From positions 310,001 through 374,000 of the forward strand of contig CAVOII010000012.1 of the NCBI GenBank assembly GCA_963696025.1: a stretch of 64,000 bases of DNA. Direction: 5' to 3'. The stretch's first letter is position 1. Each line of letters opens with the position of its first letter. Both the position numbers and the translations under genes were made by a program. The notes under the pieces are model-generated. The model saw only the letters and a program-made list of their open reading frames with translations. It did no database searches and was not told the origin of the DNA. The DNA comes from JABCYV01 sp963696025. GTDB lineage: Bacteria; Acidobacteriota; Terriglobia; Terriglobales; Acidobacteriaceae. Shown one piece after another: positions 43,894-53,661 of this stretch.

Positions 43894-46122
43894 TTAATGC
43901 GCTTCTTCCGCAGCTGGCGCCGTGTCTGGCGTGTCAACGTTTTGTACCACTGGATTCGGCGCCAATTCCGGCACTGGCTGGAATGTGCCCGGATCCTTTC
44001 CTGCCAAAGCCACTCTCATAAAATCCATCCAGATCGGCAAGGCGGCGTGGGCGCCGGTCTCCTTCGCTCCCAATGATTTTTTCTCGTCGTATCCGATCCA
44101 GACCCCGCAAGTAAGCGTTGGCGAGAAGCCCACAAACCAGGCGTCGGTGAAGTCGTTCGTGGTGCCGGTTTTTCCAGCTAGCGGATATTTCATCGCGGCC
44201 GCTGCAATCGCGGTTCCGTGCAGCACTACTTCCTGCAGCATCGAAGTCATGATGCGTGACGTACGGGCGCTGATCGCGTCTTTCACATCGGGAAAGTCTT
44301 CTTCCAGCACGCGGCCTTGATAGTCGGTGACCTTGGTGATGTATCGCGGCGTAATGCGTACCCCATCATTGGGAAAAACGCTGAAAGCGGAGGTCTGCTC
44401 CAGCGGTGTGACCTCGGCGGCTCCCAGCGCCACTGGCAGGTACGGTCGCAGGTTCGACGTAATTCCAAAACGATGGGCATAATCGATGACGGTTTTGATG
44501 CCAAGGCTGTCCGCCACCTTCAGCGCAGGAACGTTGCGAGACTGCGCAAGCGCCCGCCGCAGGGTGATCGTACCTTCAAACTTTTCGTCATAATTGTGCG
44601 GAACATAAGGGCCCGAGGGAGTTTGAAAGGTGGTCGGCGCATCCAGGATGGTGTCGTCAGGTTTAGCGCCTTGATCAATGGCGGCGGTGTACACGTAAGG
44701 TTTGAAGGACGATCCTGCCTGGCGCAGTGCTTGTGTGGCTCGGTTGAATTTGGACTCATTGAAGTCCCGTCCGCCGACCATGGCCTTGATGCCGCCGCTG
44801 GGGTTGTCAATCGCGACCAACGCCCCTTGCGCGCCCGAGTCCTGTTCCAGGCTGACCCGCGCCTTGCCATCAGATGCGAGCGCGAGGATTTTCACATAGA
44901 CGATGTCGCCGGCGTTGAGGATGTCTTGCAGCTTACGGCGGGTCCACGCTACATCAGCCGATGCGAGGGACGATACGTGGGTTCCAAACTTGACCATCGC
45001 GGAACCCGATGAGACCGCCGTCACCAAAGCATGTTGGTAGCCGTTCACCTCGGGTTCGTCGTCCCAATCCGGGTGCTGGTAGTTGGCGAGGGTCACCTCT
45101 TTCGTCAATACATTCTCCAGATGGCCCTTCCAGCCGTGGCGTCGCTCATATCCCGCCAGACCATCGAGCACGGCTTGGTTCGCTGCGCGCTGCAGATCCA
45201 CGTCGAGCGAGGTGTAGACGCGCAGGCCACCCTCATGCACCTGATCACTTCCGTATTTGTTCTCCAGATAACGCCGGATTTCCTCAACAAAATAAGGCGC
45301 CAGCGGATTGGGATCGCGCAGCAGCTTTAGCTCGATCGGTTGATTCCGGGTGGCGGCGGCCTGTTCCGCAGTAATCTTTCCATCCTCGAGCATGGAATTG
45401 ATCACGAGGTTGCGGCGCTTGAGCGCGCGGTCGGGATGAACGATTGGAGAATAGTAGCTAGGTGATTTGGGCAAACCCGCAAGCAGCGCGGCCTCATCAA
45501 GAGAGAGCTGCTTCGCGGGCTTGCTGAAGTAAAACTCCGAGGCGGCTTCGAATCCGTACACTCCGTGACCCAGATAGATCTGATTGGCGTATAGCGTAAA
45601 AATCTGCGGCTTGGTGAAGCGCCGCTCGATCTGCACCGCCAGCATCGCCTCCTGGATCTTGCGATGAAATGAACGGTCGGGCGACAAGAAGAGATTTCGC
45701 GCGAGTTGCATGGTTAGCGTGGATGCGCCCTGCACCCTTCCGGCAGACTCGATATCGCGATAAGCCGCGCCCGCGATGCGCCATAGGTTAACGCCCGAGT
45801 GACGATAAAAATCCTTGTCTTCGATCGAAACCAGAGCTTCTCGCAGTACCTGGGGATAGTCTTGGTAAGCGGCAACCACACGGCGCTGCAGCGCAAAGGA
45901 GCCAATGATTCGTCCCTGGTCATCGTAGAGTTCGGTAATAGAGCTGGGGCGATAGTGTTCCAGCTCCTGGACCTGAGGTAGGTCGGTGGAGTAGACCAGC
46001 AGAAGTCCTGCGGTCGCGCCAACCAGTGCGGAAGCCAGCACCAGCAACCCGATGAACAAACGGCCGACCAGCTTCCGGTTGGTGGCTTCTACCGGCGCCT
46101 GTTCCTGAAAGAGGTACTCCAT
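43894..46122 (-). CDS. Class A penicillin-binding protein (PBP1a type)
   Basis: This 742-residue bifunctional enzyme polymerises and cross-links peptidoglycan. It has one N-terminal transmembrane helix (LFIGLLVLASALVGATAGLL). The GT51 glycosyltransferase motifs are ALVSIEDKDFYRHSGV and GASTLTMQLARNLFLS. The transpeptidase has SxxK in AGSSFKPYVYTA, SxN in ALAQSRNVPALKVA and KTG in AGKTGTTNDFTDAW. The C-terminal tail is Pro/Ala-rich. All catalytic motifs are intact. Confidence 0.95.
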   Translation of the reverse strand: MEYLFQEQAPVEATNRKLVGRLFIGLLVLASALVGATAGLLLVYSTDLPQVQELEHYRPSSITELYDDQGRIIGSFALQRRVVAAYQDYPQVLREALVSIEDKDFYRHSGVNLWRIAGAAYRDIESAGRVQGASTLTMQLARNLFLSPDRSFHRKIQEAMLAVQIERRFTKPQIFTLYANQIYLGHGVYGFEAASEFYFSKPAKQLSLDEAALLAGLPKSPSYYSPIVHPDRALKRRNLVINSMLEDGKITAEQAAATRNQPIELKLLRDPNPLAPYFVEEIRRYLENKYGSDQVHEGGLRVYTSLDVDLQRAANQAVLDGLAGYERRHGWKGHLENVLTKEVTLANYQHPDWDDEPEVNGYQHALVTAVSSGSAMVKFGTHVSSLASADVAWTRRKLQDILNAGDIVYVKILALASDGKARVSLEQDSGAQGALVAIDNPSGGIKAMVGGRDFNESKFNRATQALRQAGSSFKPYVYTAAIDQGAKPDDTILDAPTTFQTPSGPYVPHNYDEKFEGTITLRRALAQSRNVPALKVADSLGIKTVIDYAHRFGITSNLRPYLPVALGAAEVTPLEQTSAFSVFPNDGVRITPRYITKVTDYQGRVLEEDFPDVKDAISARTSRIMTSMLQEVVLHGTAIAAAAMKYPLAGKTGTTNDFTDAWFVGFSPTLTCGVWIGYDEKKSLGAKETGAHAALPIWMDFMRVALAGKDPGTFQPVPELAPNPVVQNVDTPDTAPAAEEAH

Positions 46123-46213
46123 GGGAAATCAACTTTAGGATAGCAGTTGTGGTTTAGCCGCCGTATTGGTAGCCTTGGCATCCGGTCCGCGAGGTGCGAA
46201 AGACCGGCATAGG

Positions 46214-46247
46214 CCAAACAAAAATCGCGCGCCCGAAGACGCGCGAT
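46214..46247 (-). terminator. Rho-independent terminator of the S41 protease transcript
   Basis: On the plus strand ATCGCGCG (46224-46231) and CGCGCGAT (46240-46247) form a perfect 8-bp stem with an 8-nt loop. The flanking A-rich run (46214-46224) becomes a U run after the stem in minus-strand RNA. It lies 26 nt beyond the S41 protease stop. Confidence 0.75.
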
Positions 46248-46272
46248 CAAGACACACGAAAGCTAAGCTCGA

Positions 46273-47490
46273 CTAACTGGGCCGGCTTTTTAGGACTTGA
46301 ATGGCCTTGCGCAGCTGGTCATCCTGTTGCGGAGGCTGCTTCTTCGCCGCATCATCCGGCGGAGCTGCCTCCTGCTCATCATCGGGAAGCGCCGCCTCAT
46401 CGTCGGCGTCGGCGACCAGAATGTTTGGAGTCACGGCTACGTCCTGGATCGCCTTCCCGCCCGGCGAGTAATATTTCGCGACGGAGAGAATCAGCGCCGA
46501 GCCGTCCGGTAACTCGATCACTTTCTGCACCGAACCGTCGCCGAAAGTCTTGTCACCCACCACGTCGCCCCGGGCATTTTCCAGAACTGCGGCAGCCACC
46601 ACTTCGGCCGGTCCCGCGGTGCTCTTGTTCACCATTACCACCAGGGGCAGGGTTGTAATCGCTTTCGACGGATCAGCGTTAAAGGCTTCCCGGGGATACT
46701 TCTGGCCTTGCAGGTAAGTAATTGTCCCATGATTCAGAAATAAATTGGCGGTGGAGATGCCTTCCGCTTCGTCACCTTCAGCGCAATTTCGCAGATCGAG
46801 GATCAGTTTCTTTGCCCCCGACTTTTGCAGCGCTTTGACTTTATTAGCAATCTCCTGTGTCTTGCCCTTGGGGAAACCATCCACCCGGATGTAGCCAATG
46901 CCGTCTTCTACCATCTTATCGGTGACGGGAGGGACGGTGACGAGGTCGCGAGTAATGACGATCTTCTGCGGCTCGGCGCGACGGGCGCGCACCACCGACA
47001 CGCTCACGTTCGAACCGGGCTGCCCGTCTAGCAGATTGTGGACTTCCGCCAGCGACATCTCGCGCGTGCTCTTGCCCTCGATCGCTTCAATAATGTCCGT
47101 CGCCTCGATCCCAGCCTTATCCCCCGGCCCACCAGGAATGACCGAAACTACGGCGGCGTACCCGAAGCGCTTGGACACAGCTGCTCCGATTTCGCCCTTG
47201 GCTTCAGTCCGGTGCGACTTGTACTCTTTGTACTCGGCCGGGCTCAGGTAGCTGGAGTTAGCGTCCAACGATTCCAGCAGTCCGTGCAGAGCGCCGTCGG
47301 TCACTGCCGGGATATTTGGCTCTTCGACATACTCGCTGCGTACTCGCGCAAGCACTTCGCTGTATACCTGTAGTTGACGGTACGCCCCATCGTTGCTGGA
47401 GGCCCGAACACCATCCAGGCCACCGACTGCCATAAACAACAAAACAACGGCGGAGGAGAAAAGAATTGCGGCTTTAGTCTTCATTGACAT
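46273..47490 (-). CDS. S41-family C-terminal processing peptidase (CtpA type)
   Basis: The protein has an N-terminal signal or anchor (KAAILFSSAVVLLFMAVGGL), a PDZ domain with VSVIPGGPGDKAGIEATDII and LAEVHNLLDGQPGSNVSVSV, then the S41 core. The catalytic Ser is in MVNKSTAGPAEVVAAAVLEN and the Lys in VVGDKTFGDGSVQKVIELPD. The tail is Asp/Glu/Pro-rich. ATG 47490 gives about 405 residues; the open frame reaches 47580. Known role: tail-specific cleavage of periplasmic proteins. It ends a long minus-strand gene series. Confidence 0.92.
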   Translation of the reverse strand: MSMKTKAAILFSSAVVLLFMAVGGLDGVRASSNDGAYRQLQVYSEVLARVRSEYVEEPNIPAVTDGALHGLLESLDANSSYLSPAEYKEYKSHRTEAKGEIGAAVSKRFGYAAVVSVIPGGPGDKAGIEATDIIEAIEGKSTREMSLAEVHNLLDGQPGSNVSVSVVRARRAEPQKIVITRDLVTVPPVTDKMVEDGIGYIRVDGFPKGKTQEIANKVKALQKSGAKKLILDLRNCAEGDEAEGISTANLFLNHGTITYLQGQKYPREAFNADPSKAITTLPLVVMVNKSTAGPAEVVAAAVLENARGDVVGDKTFGDGSVQKVIELPDGSALILSVAKYYSPGGKAIQDVAVTPNILVADADDEAALPDDEQEAAPPDDAAKKQPPQQDDQLRKAIQVLKSRPS

Positions 47491-47689
47491 CGATTTGGTC
47501 TTCTCGGAAGGGACGGTCACTTCCTGGTGAAGTACAGTATATCTCTTTTGATGCTGTTTTCTCCCACGCTGGTGCCGCAAAATAATGCCCTTCGTAACCG
47601 GCGCGATCTTGATTCCGCGCAGCCGACCAACCCCATCATGATAAGAAGAAGGGGCTTATGCATTGAAGCCATCGGACGGGACGCGAGGC

Positions 47690-48394
47690 TCACAATGGCG
47701 ATAGCTCATCCTCCTTCTCCTCCTTGTGCCCACGCACAAATCTTCTCTCTAAATACTGACGGGCCAGTTCACGGCCGCCCAAGCCAAAGGCCAAGGCGAG
47801 ACCAAGCATAAGAGCTCCGAACACGATGGCAAAAGCCACAAGGACAGTGTGCTCCCCCAGACCAAGTTCCTCGAAGCCCACCGACATGGAGAAAATAATG
47901 ATCAGGGTTCGGATGGTGGCACTTACCAGACGCGGTGACGGCAGGTCTGCGTTCACCGCTGCGAGCAGTGCCGCTCGGGAGAAAAAGCTCGCCGCAAGCA
48001 ATCCAAAGAAAAAGACAAATAGCGCTGCGAACAGTCTGGGCAGGAAGCCAAAAAACTTGGCAATGGGTTCCTGCAGGCCAACGATTTCCAGCGCCCGGAC
48101 CCCGACCAGGATGAAGCCTAGCCAGGCGATCCAGAACACGAAGCGACTAAGCAATTCGCTGGACGAGGGTAGGGCCGCTTTGTTTAGCAATTCGGTGGCG
48201 CCCCAGTGCTCCGACAGCCGATCGAACCTTGCCAGACGCAGGATGCTGCGCAAGATCGATTTCAGGATATAGGCGAGCAACCAGCCCAGGAGCACAACCA
48301 CCAGCATGCCCATCAATCGAGGTAAGAAATGTAAAACGCTATGCCAGGTTTCACGGGTAGCCTGGATCAATTCGCCGACAATCGTGTCCCACAT
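47690..48394 (-). CDS. MscS-like transmembrane channel protein without the cytoplasmic domain
   Basis: This protein of about 234 residues starts at ATG 48394, 8 nt inside the end of the upstream glycosyltransferase gene. It has five or so hydrophobic segments, including LHFLPRLMGMLVVVLLGWLL and FAALFVFFFGLLAASFFS, and a Gly-rich helix GALMLGLALAFGLGGRELA that resembles the pore-lining TM3 of small-conductance mechanosensitive channels. The C-terminal beta/vestibule domain is absent. Overlap with the glycosyltransferase gene suggests shared regulation. Confidence 0.75.
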   Translation of the reverse strand: MWDTIVGELIQATRETWHSVLHFLPRLMGMLVVVLLGWLLAYILKSILRSILRLARFDRLSEHWGATELLNKAALPSSSELLSRFVFWIAWLGFILVGVRALEIVGLQEPIAKFFGFLPRLFAALFVFFFGLLAASFFSRAALLAAVNADLPSPRLVSATIRTLIIIFSMSVGFEELGLGEHTVLVAFAIVFGALMLGLALAFGLGGRELARQYLERRFVRGHKEEKEDELSPL

Positions 48395-48401
48395 TGTGAC
48401 C

Positions 48402-49670
48402 TCACTTTCCTCCGTCCCACATTTCCAGCAGGTTCGGCTTCGTCCGCTCAAACGTCAGGCAGAGAGTTTCGACATTCGATTCAAGCTCGTCTGCCGAGGC
48501 GTCACGGTTTTCGGCCAGAAAGGTATGGGTTCTTCCACGGTATAAAGGCACCAGCGCCTGGACGACGTGGTCGCGACTAATGACGCTCTTGTGATATGCG
48601 GCGGCAAACTCGTAAACGGTTCGCACCCACGATTCGTTCGAGTAACAGAAATCCTCTTCGGGAACGGCGGCCGCGCGTTCCAGTTCGGCAAGAGTCTCAG
48701 AGGACAGAATGGACTTGAGCACTGGCGCCAGGTCAGTGACCCCGCGCACGAACATTTGATGCAGCCGCTTGCGGCTCACTCGCAGCGGTTCCAGGCTTAC
48801 TTCGTGCTCCGGTCCAATGGTGGGTACCGGCTGAGAATCCTGACTTGCGCTCCAGGCGGGGAAATTCTGCTCCAGTGACCAGAACAATACACCCGCGGTC
48901 CTCCGCATGGCCGGAACTAGATCGGGCGCTGCGCGCTCCGCGTGCGGCCTGTCCCCCAGGAAGCTTTGCGCCAGGCGAAAGCCTCCGGCGATCGCCGCAA
49001 TGGTGAGATAGAATTCGGCGCCTGAACGGCCAACATCCTGTGACCAGATATCCTGTCCTAGAAAGTGGCCAGCCAGTCGGCCGGAGAACGCGAATTCCGC
49101 CGGGTAGGGTTCCCTTATACGCCGGGAATAGATGGCGCGAGTCATGGGATACAGCAAATTTCGCACCAGCAGCCCGTCAAACTTGTGGCGGCGGTAAACC
49201 GGCGTAACCAGATCGAAGTTGTCATAGCAAACCGGGCGCAGCAGAGACTCAATCCATTCCGGTTGGAAGTTCGCAGAGTCGGCTGAAATCACCGCGCACG
49301 CACTCGCGCGCAACAAATCTGCAGCCGCAAGTATCGTGTGCAAGGCAGTTCCACCTGCGGCTCCGCCGGGATACTGCGTGCTGATGCTGTGCAGCGTTCG
49401 CAAGGTCTGAAGGTTCGAACCGTGCTGCAGATCACTGATTGAAGCGGCGCGGATCAATTCCTGGGTAGCGTCTTTCGACCCTCCATCCGCATTGATAATG
49501 ACGGCTCTCTGGCGGGGAAAATATTGCAAAAGTCCGGCGCGAAGGGCTTGCACTGTCTGGCCGACAGTGTCGGCGTCGTTGTAGGTGGGCACCCCAATTA
49601 GGATATCCACTTCTCCAACGTTGATCAGCTCGCGAAGGAAATCATCCGTCAGAATGCTTTCTTCCGCCAA
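48402..49670 (-). CDS. GT2-like glycosyltransferase (glucosyl/mannosylglycerate synthase-like)
   Basis: This 422-residue protein has a GT-A fold: VDILIGVPTYNDADTVGQTV, the acidic segment INADGGSKDATQEL, a donor-site Gly-rich loop YPGGAAGGTALHTILAAADL, and the metal-binding-like VISADSANFQPEW. The layout fits glucosyl-3-phosphoglycerate or mannosylglycerate synthase relatives, enzymes of compatible-solute synthesis, but the acceptor cannot be read from the sequence. It lies 39 nt after treS on the same strand. Confidence 0.8.
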   Translation of the reverse strand: MAEESILTDDFLRELINVGEVDILIGVPTYNDADTVGQTVQALRAGLLQYFPRQRAVIINADGGSKDATQELIRAASISDLQHGSNLQTLRTLHSISTQYPGGAAGGTALHTILAAADLLRASACAVISADSANFQPEWIESLLRPVCYDNFDLVTPVYRRHKFDGLLVRNLLYPMTRAIYSRRIREPYPAEFAFSGRLAGHFLGQDIWSQDVGRSGAEFYLTIAAIAGGFRLAQSFLGDRPHAERAAPDLVPAMRRTAGVLFWSLEQNFPAWSASQDSQPVPTIGPEHEVSLEPLRVSRKRLHQMFVRGVTDLAPVLKSILSSETLAELERAAAVPEEDFCYSNESWVRTVYEFAAAYHKSVISRDHVVQALVPLYRGRTHTFLAENRDASADELESNVETLCLTFERTKPNLLEMWDGGK

Positions 49671-49709
49671 ACCAATCCTCCATTAAAACCTGTTAGGTTC
49701 TCGTTTCCG

Positions 49710-51350
49710 TCAAATCTTTCGCAAGCGGAACCAGTAAAACTGATAGGGACCCATGGTCAGCAGATACGGCAGGTCCCCCACTCGCGGAAAAATGTTCCTG
49801 CCAAACATCTCGATCAAAATATTGCCTTTGTAACGGCGAAGATCGAGTTCCACCGCTTGCGCGGAACTCGAAAGGTTATTTACAACCAGAATGCTGTCCT
49901 TCCCCAATTGCCGCACGTAAGCGAGCACTCTGTGGTTCGCCGGATAAAGGAACTCGATTGAACCGCGGCCAAAAACCGGCATCGATTTGCGAACGCTGAT
50001 GATGTGTTTCGTCCACGAAAAGAGCGAGTGCTCAAATCGCTTTTGCGACAGTACATTGACCGCCTGGAATCCGTACACTGGATTCAGCAAGAGCGGCGCG
50101 TAAAGGCTCTCCGGATCCGCTACTGAAAATCCCCCGTTCCAGCCTCCATTCCATTGCATAGGTGTCCGCACGCCGTTGCGGTCGCCCAGTTTTACGTTAT
50201 CGCCCATCCCAATTTCATCCCCGTAGTAGATGATTGGCGTTCCGGGGAGCGACATCAGCATCCCGTTCATTAATTCGATGCGCCTGCGGTCATTATCGAG
50301 CAAGGGCGCGAGTCGACGGCGAATACCGAGATTCAGGCGCATGCTCTTGTCCCGCGCATACTCGTCATACATGTAGTCCCGTTCCATGTCTGTCACCATT
50401 TCCAAGGTGAGCTCGTCATGATTGCGGAGGAACAGGCACCACTGGCAATTCTCGGGAATCGAGGGCGTCTGCTGCAGAATTTCGGTGATCGGCTTTCGGT
50501 CTTCCAGCTTCAGGCCCATGAACATTCTGGGCATAAGCGGGAAATGAAATGCCATGTGAAACTCATCCCCATGGCCAAAATAGGGGCGAAGATCAGCGGG
50601 CCACTGATTAGCCTCGGCCAAAAGCATGCGCCCGGGAAATTGCTGATCGATACGCGCGCGGTAGTCTTTGATGACCGCGTGGGTCTCGGGAAGATTTTCG
50701 CAGTTCGTCCCTTCACGCTCGACTAGATAAGGGACCGCATCCAGGCGGAAGCCGTCGATACCCAGGTCCAGCCAGAACTTCATCATCTTCCACATTTCTT
50801 CCCGCACGGCCGGATTGTCATAGTTGAGGTCAGGCTGGTGGCTGAAAAAGCGGTGCCAGAAATAGGCCTTTGAAACCGGGTCCCAAGCCCAATTGGAAAG
50901 CTCGGTGTCTATAAAAATGATGCGAGCTCCTCGATAGCGCGTGTCGGTGTCACTCCATACGTACCAGCCCCGCCGCGGATTGCTGGTCGAACTGCGGGAC
51001 TCCTGAAACCAGGGGTGCTGGTCCGAGGTATGGTTCAGCACCATTTCGATGATGACTCGAAGCTTGCGCTGGTGTGCCGCGTCCAAAAATAATTTGAAAT
51101 CGTCGAGCGTTCCGTAGTGGGGATGGACGGAGAGGTAGTCCGAGATATCGTAACCATCGTCGCGCAAGGGCGAGGGGAAAAAAGGCATCAGCCAAATCGC
51201 GGTGACACCCAGGTCCTGCAGGTAGTCCAATTTTTGGGCAAGGCCAGCAAAGTCCCCGATACCGTCGCCACTGCTATCGTAAAACGCGCGGACGTGCACC
51301 TGATAGATGACCGCGTCTTTATACCAAAGCGCGTCCGGCGGCAGGGCCAA
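49710..51350 (-). CDS. treS: Trehalose synthase (maltose alpha-D-glucosyltransferase), GH13
   Basis: TreS interconverts maltose and trehalose. This 546-residue protein matches the GH13 TreS family: YQVHVRAFYDSSGDGIGDFA, PFFPSPLRDDGYDISDYLSV, MVLNHTSDQHPWFQ, nucleophile Asp in LGIDGFRLDAVPYL, acid/base Glu in MLLAEANQWPADL, and transition-state Asp in FLRNHDELTLE. The C-terminal maltokinase domain found in some TreS fusions is absent. The next gene is a compatible-solute-type glycosyltransferase. Confidence 0.92.
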   Translation of the reverse strand: MALPPDALWYKDAVIYQVHVRAFYDSSGDGIGDFAGLAQKLDYLQDLGVTAIWLMPFFPSPLRDDGYDISDYLSVHPHYGTLDDFKLFLDAAHQRKLRVIIEMVLNHTSDQHPWFQESRSSTSNPRRGWYVWSDTDTRYRGARIIFIDTELSNWAWDPVSKAYFWHRFFSHQPDLNYDNPAVREEMWKMMKFWLDLGIDGFRLDAVPYLVEREGTNCENLPETHAVIKDYRARIDQQFPGRMLLAEANQWPADLRPYFGHGDEFHMAFHFPLMPRMFMGLKLEDRKPITEILQQTPSIPENCQWCLFLRNHDELTLEMVTDMERDYMYDEYARDKSMRLNLGIRRRLAPLLDNDRRRIELMNGMLMSLPGTPIIYYGDEIGMGDNVKLGDRNGVRTPMQWNGGWNGGFSVADPESLYAPLLLNPVYGFQAVNVLSQKRFEHSLFSWTKHIISVRKSMPVFGRGSIEFLYPANHRVLAYVRQLGKDSILVVNNLSSSAQAVELDLRRYKGNILIEMFGRNIFPRVGDLPYLLTMGPYQFYWFRLRKI

Positions 51351-51484
51351 GAGCTTTCTCTCCTAAGTAGATCTACGACGCCCGTCACCCTCGTCTTGGT
51401 AACGGGTGAGCTTTCAAGTATGGCATAACTCGGAAGTCACAACCGGAGACTCCCAGCTCGAAGAAAGACAGCTCTGCATCACCT

Positions 51485-52153
51485 TCATCGATTGGTTAAG
51501 GCGCGCAAAACTTCGACTACTCGGCGGATATTGTTTTGCTGAAATAACCGGATGCCGGCAATCCCGGCGGCTCCCGCTTTAATACAAGCTCTGGCATTTT
51601 CAAGGGTCACGCCGCCCAAGGCCAGGACGGGGATCCTCTCGCGACAGGCTTGACGCAGCGCCTCTAGGCCAGCCGGGCTGGCGCGTCCGCTCTCCTTCTC
51701 GAACACCGGAGCAAAGACTACAAAATCAGCGGCCTCTGAAGCGGCACGGCGCACCTCTTCAGCAGAGTGGCACGAAACGCCGACAGTCGGGCGGCTAACG
51801 CCCCCCGCAGGGCTCCAAACATCGCGAGCTTCGGACACCGAAATATCGTCGGACCGCAAATGAACCCCGTCGGCGCCGCAAGCGATGGCAACACCGGTTC
51901 GGGAGTTGATGAGCAGCAGAGTTTCGGTGCGCTGGCTCCCGATTCTTTGGGCCGACTTCGTTATATCGCGCAATACGCGTACCGCTTCGCCAGCCAGCGA
52001 TTCCAGTTCGCGAGCGGTCAAGTCTTTCTCGCGCAATTGAACGTAGTCCACGCCGCCGCGCGCCGCCTCAGTGATTTTTTCTAGAAGCCGGCGTCGACGG
52101 GTAGGCTCGTCACCGGCTAACTGCGTGCGATCAGTTATGTAATAGAGAAGCAA
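51485..52153 (-). CDS. thiE: Thiamine phosphate synthase
   Basis: ThiE joins HMP-pyrophosphate and thiazole phosphate to thiamine phosphate. The 222-residue TIM barrel has YYITDRTQLAG at strand 1, GVDYVQLREKDLTARELESL with the pyrophosphate-binding Arg, LLINSRTGVAIACGADGVHL, GVSCHSAEEVRRAASEAADF, FAPVFEKESGR and LALGGVTLENA. All active-site stretches are present. No other thiamine genes or TPP riboswitch are visible close by. Confidence 0.92.
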   Translation of the reverse strand: MLLYYITDRTQLAGDEPTRRRRLLEKITEAARGGVDYVQLREKDLTARELESLAGEAVRVLRDITKSAQRIGSQRTETLLLINSRTGVAIACGADGVHLRSDDISVSEARDVWSPAGGVSRPTVGVSCHSAEEVRRAASEAADFVVFAPVFEKESGRASPAGLEALRQACRERIPVLALGGVTLENARACIKAGAAGIAGIRLFQQNNIRRVVEVLRALTNR

Positions 52154-52225
52154 GCAAGAACCTGGTTGCAGGTCTTTCAGCCGCCAGTGGTGTCGAGGGC
52201 TGAACCGTGATGACCGGCGACCGCA

Positions 52226-53107
52226 CTATGGATTCGTCTTGGCGATCTCCGGCACTGGCACTACCTCGCCTTCGCGCTTCGGCTGCTCCGGTCCTAGATG
52301 GTACTTAGTCAGGCCATCCCGCAGAAATTCGAAGCCTTCTTCGGGTGAATCCACCATGCGGAAAAGATCGAGGTCTGGAGCGGAAATGGTACCGGCATCC
52401 ACCATGGCCTGAAAATTGATCAGGCGATTCCAATACTCGCTGCCATAGATGACGACCAGAATTTTTTTGGCCAGCTTTTGAGTTTGAGCCAGGGTCAGGA
52501 TTTCGAACAATTCATCAAGGGTGCCAAAGCCCCCCGGAAAAATCACCAACGCCTTAGCGAGATATGCGAACCAGAATTTACGCATGAAGAAGTAGTGAAA
52601 CTCAAAGTTCAGCGCGGGTGTGATATAGGAGTTCGGATTTTGCTCAAATGGCAGATTAATGTTCAAGCCGATGGTCTTGCCCCCGGCTTCGTGCGCGCCC
52701 AGATTGGCGGCTTCCATGATGCCCGGGCCGCCGCCCGTGGTGACCACAAATCGCCGCCTGCGCGCCGGAATTTGTATGGACCATCGGGTAAGCAGATGCG
52801 CCAGGCGTCGGGCATCCTCGTAATAGCGGGCCATCTCCACCTTGGCGAGTGCCTCCTTCCGGTGCGCGTCTAGTGAAGTTCCGGCACCTTTGCTTTGCAC
52901 GTTGCCCAGAATCCCTTCAGCGTGCGAGCGGCTATGGAAGCGTGCCGAGCCAAAGAACACAACCGTGTCCTGGATTTGCTCGCGGCGGAAGCGCGAAAGC
53001 GGTTCACTATACTCTGACAGGATGCGCAGGATTCGCCCATCCGGGCTGTCGAGAAAACGTTCGTTCTGGTACGCCAGGGGCGCAGGTTTGATTGGACTTT
53101 CACTCAT
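52226..53107 (-). CDS. LOG-family Rossmann-fold protein
   Basis: This 293-residue protein has the two signatures of the TIGR00730/LOG group: FVVTTGGGPGIMEAANLGAH and IFPGGFGTLDELFEILTLAQ. The family includes cytokinin-activating phosphoribohydrolases and nucleotide 5'-monophosphate nucleosidases such as PpnN. The long N-terminal extension (about 60 residues) and C-terminal tail are more PpnN-like. Substrate unknown. Confidence 0.88.
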   Translation of the reverse strand: MSESPIKPAPLAYQNERFLDSPDGRILRILSEYSEPLSRFRREQIQDTVVFFGSARFHSRSHAEGILGNVQSKGAGTSLDAHRKEALAKVEMARYYEDARRLAHLLTRWSIQIPARRRRFVVTTGGGPGIMEAANLGAHEAGGKTIGLNINLPFEQNPNSYITPALNFEFHYFFMRKFWFAYLAKALVIFPGGFGTLDELFEILTLAQTQKLAKKILVVIYGSEYWNRLINFQAMVDAGTISAPDLDLFRMVDSPEEGFEFLRDGLTKYHLGPEQPKREGEVVPVPEIAKTNP

Positions 53108-53183
53108 GATTGCATTGTCTTTTCCGCGATTTTTTCAAAGTATTCAACGACGAGAGAACTGAATTACGCTCCGACAACTACTT

Positions 53184-53576
53184 TCAGGATTGTTTCACCT
53201 CGTGGTAATGGACAGCTTCGCGGAAACCGATCCAGATATCGAGCACGCCCAGCCCGCTGCACAAACCGCGGACAAAACCATTGGAAGCGAATGTCCGCAA
53301 CCCCGGCCAGCGCAGCAGCAGATAATTGTCGGTCCACTGAGGTGTCCAGGGCACTACCACCAGCAACACTCCTGCCCCGGCGCAGAGAAACACGAACAGC
53401 AATACCAGAAGCCGATGGAGCCAAAGTTCGGTGCCGCTCAGCCGGTTCGCCGCAGATGCCGCTCGCGGCGACTGCAATGCTTTGGCGGCCCCGCCACGGC
53501 CATCCGAGGGCGACAGCTTGGTTCGTACGGAACTAGGTGGTATCTCCTGCGTGGGAGTATCTGGATCAGGAGTCAA
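53184..53576 (-). CDS. Small membrane protein of unknown function
   Basis: This 130-residue protein has a Pro/Ser-rich N terminus, two hydrophobic segments (LWLHRLLVLLFVFLCAGAGV and a weaker GFVRGLCSGLGVLDIWIGF) and a polar end (REAVHYHEVKQS). No family recognised. It sits between the TPR protein and the LOG-family gene on the same strand with short gaps, which supports a real gene. Confidence 0.6.
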   Translation of the reverse strand: MTPDPDTPTQEIPPSSVRTKLSPSDGRGGAAKALQSPRAASAANRLSGTELWLHRLLVLLFVFLCAGAGVLLVVVPWTPQWTDNYLLLRWPGLRTFASNGFVRGLCSGLGVLDIWIGFREAVHYHEVKQS

Positions 53577-53661
53577 TTCGCGCTCTCCGGTCTAGTCGGA
53601 GCGATTTCCAGAACATTCCAGCGCAGACCTGTAGGATTAAGAAAAGCCCCATCACCACATT

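Noticed and set aside
52154..52225. TPP riboswitch upstream of thiE
   Set aside because: The gap is only about 70 nt and lacks the conserved CTGAGA and thi-box parts.
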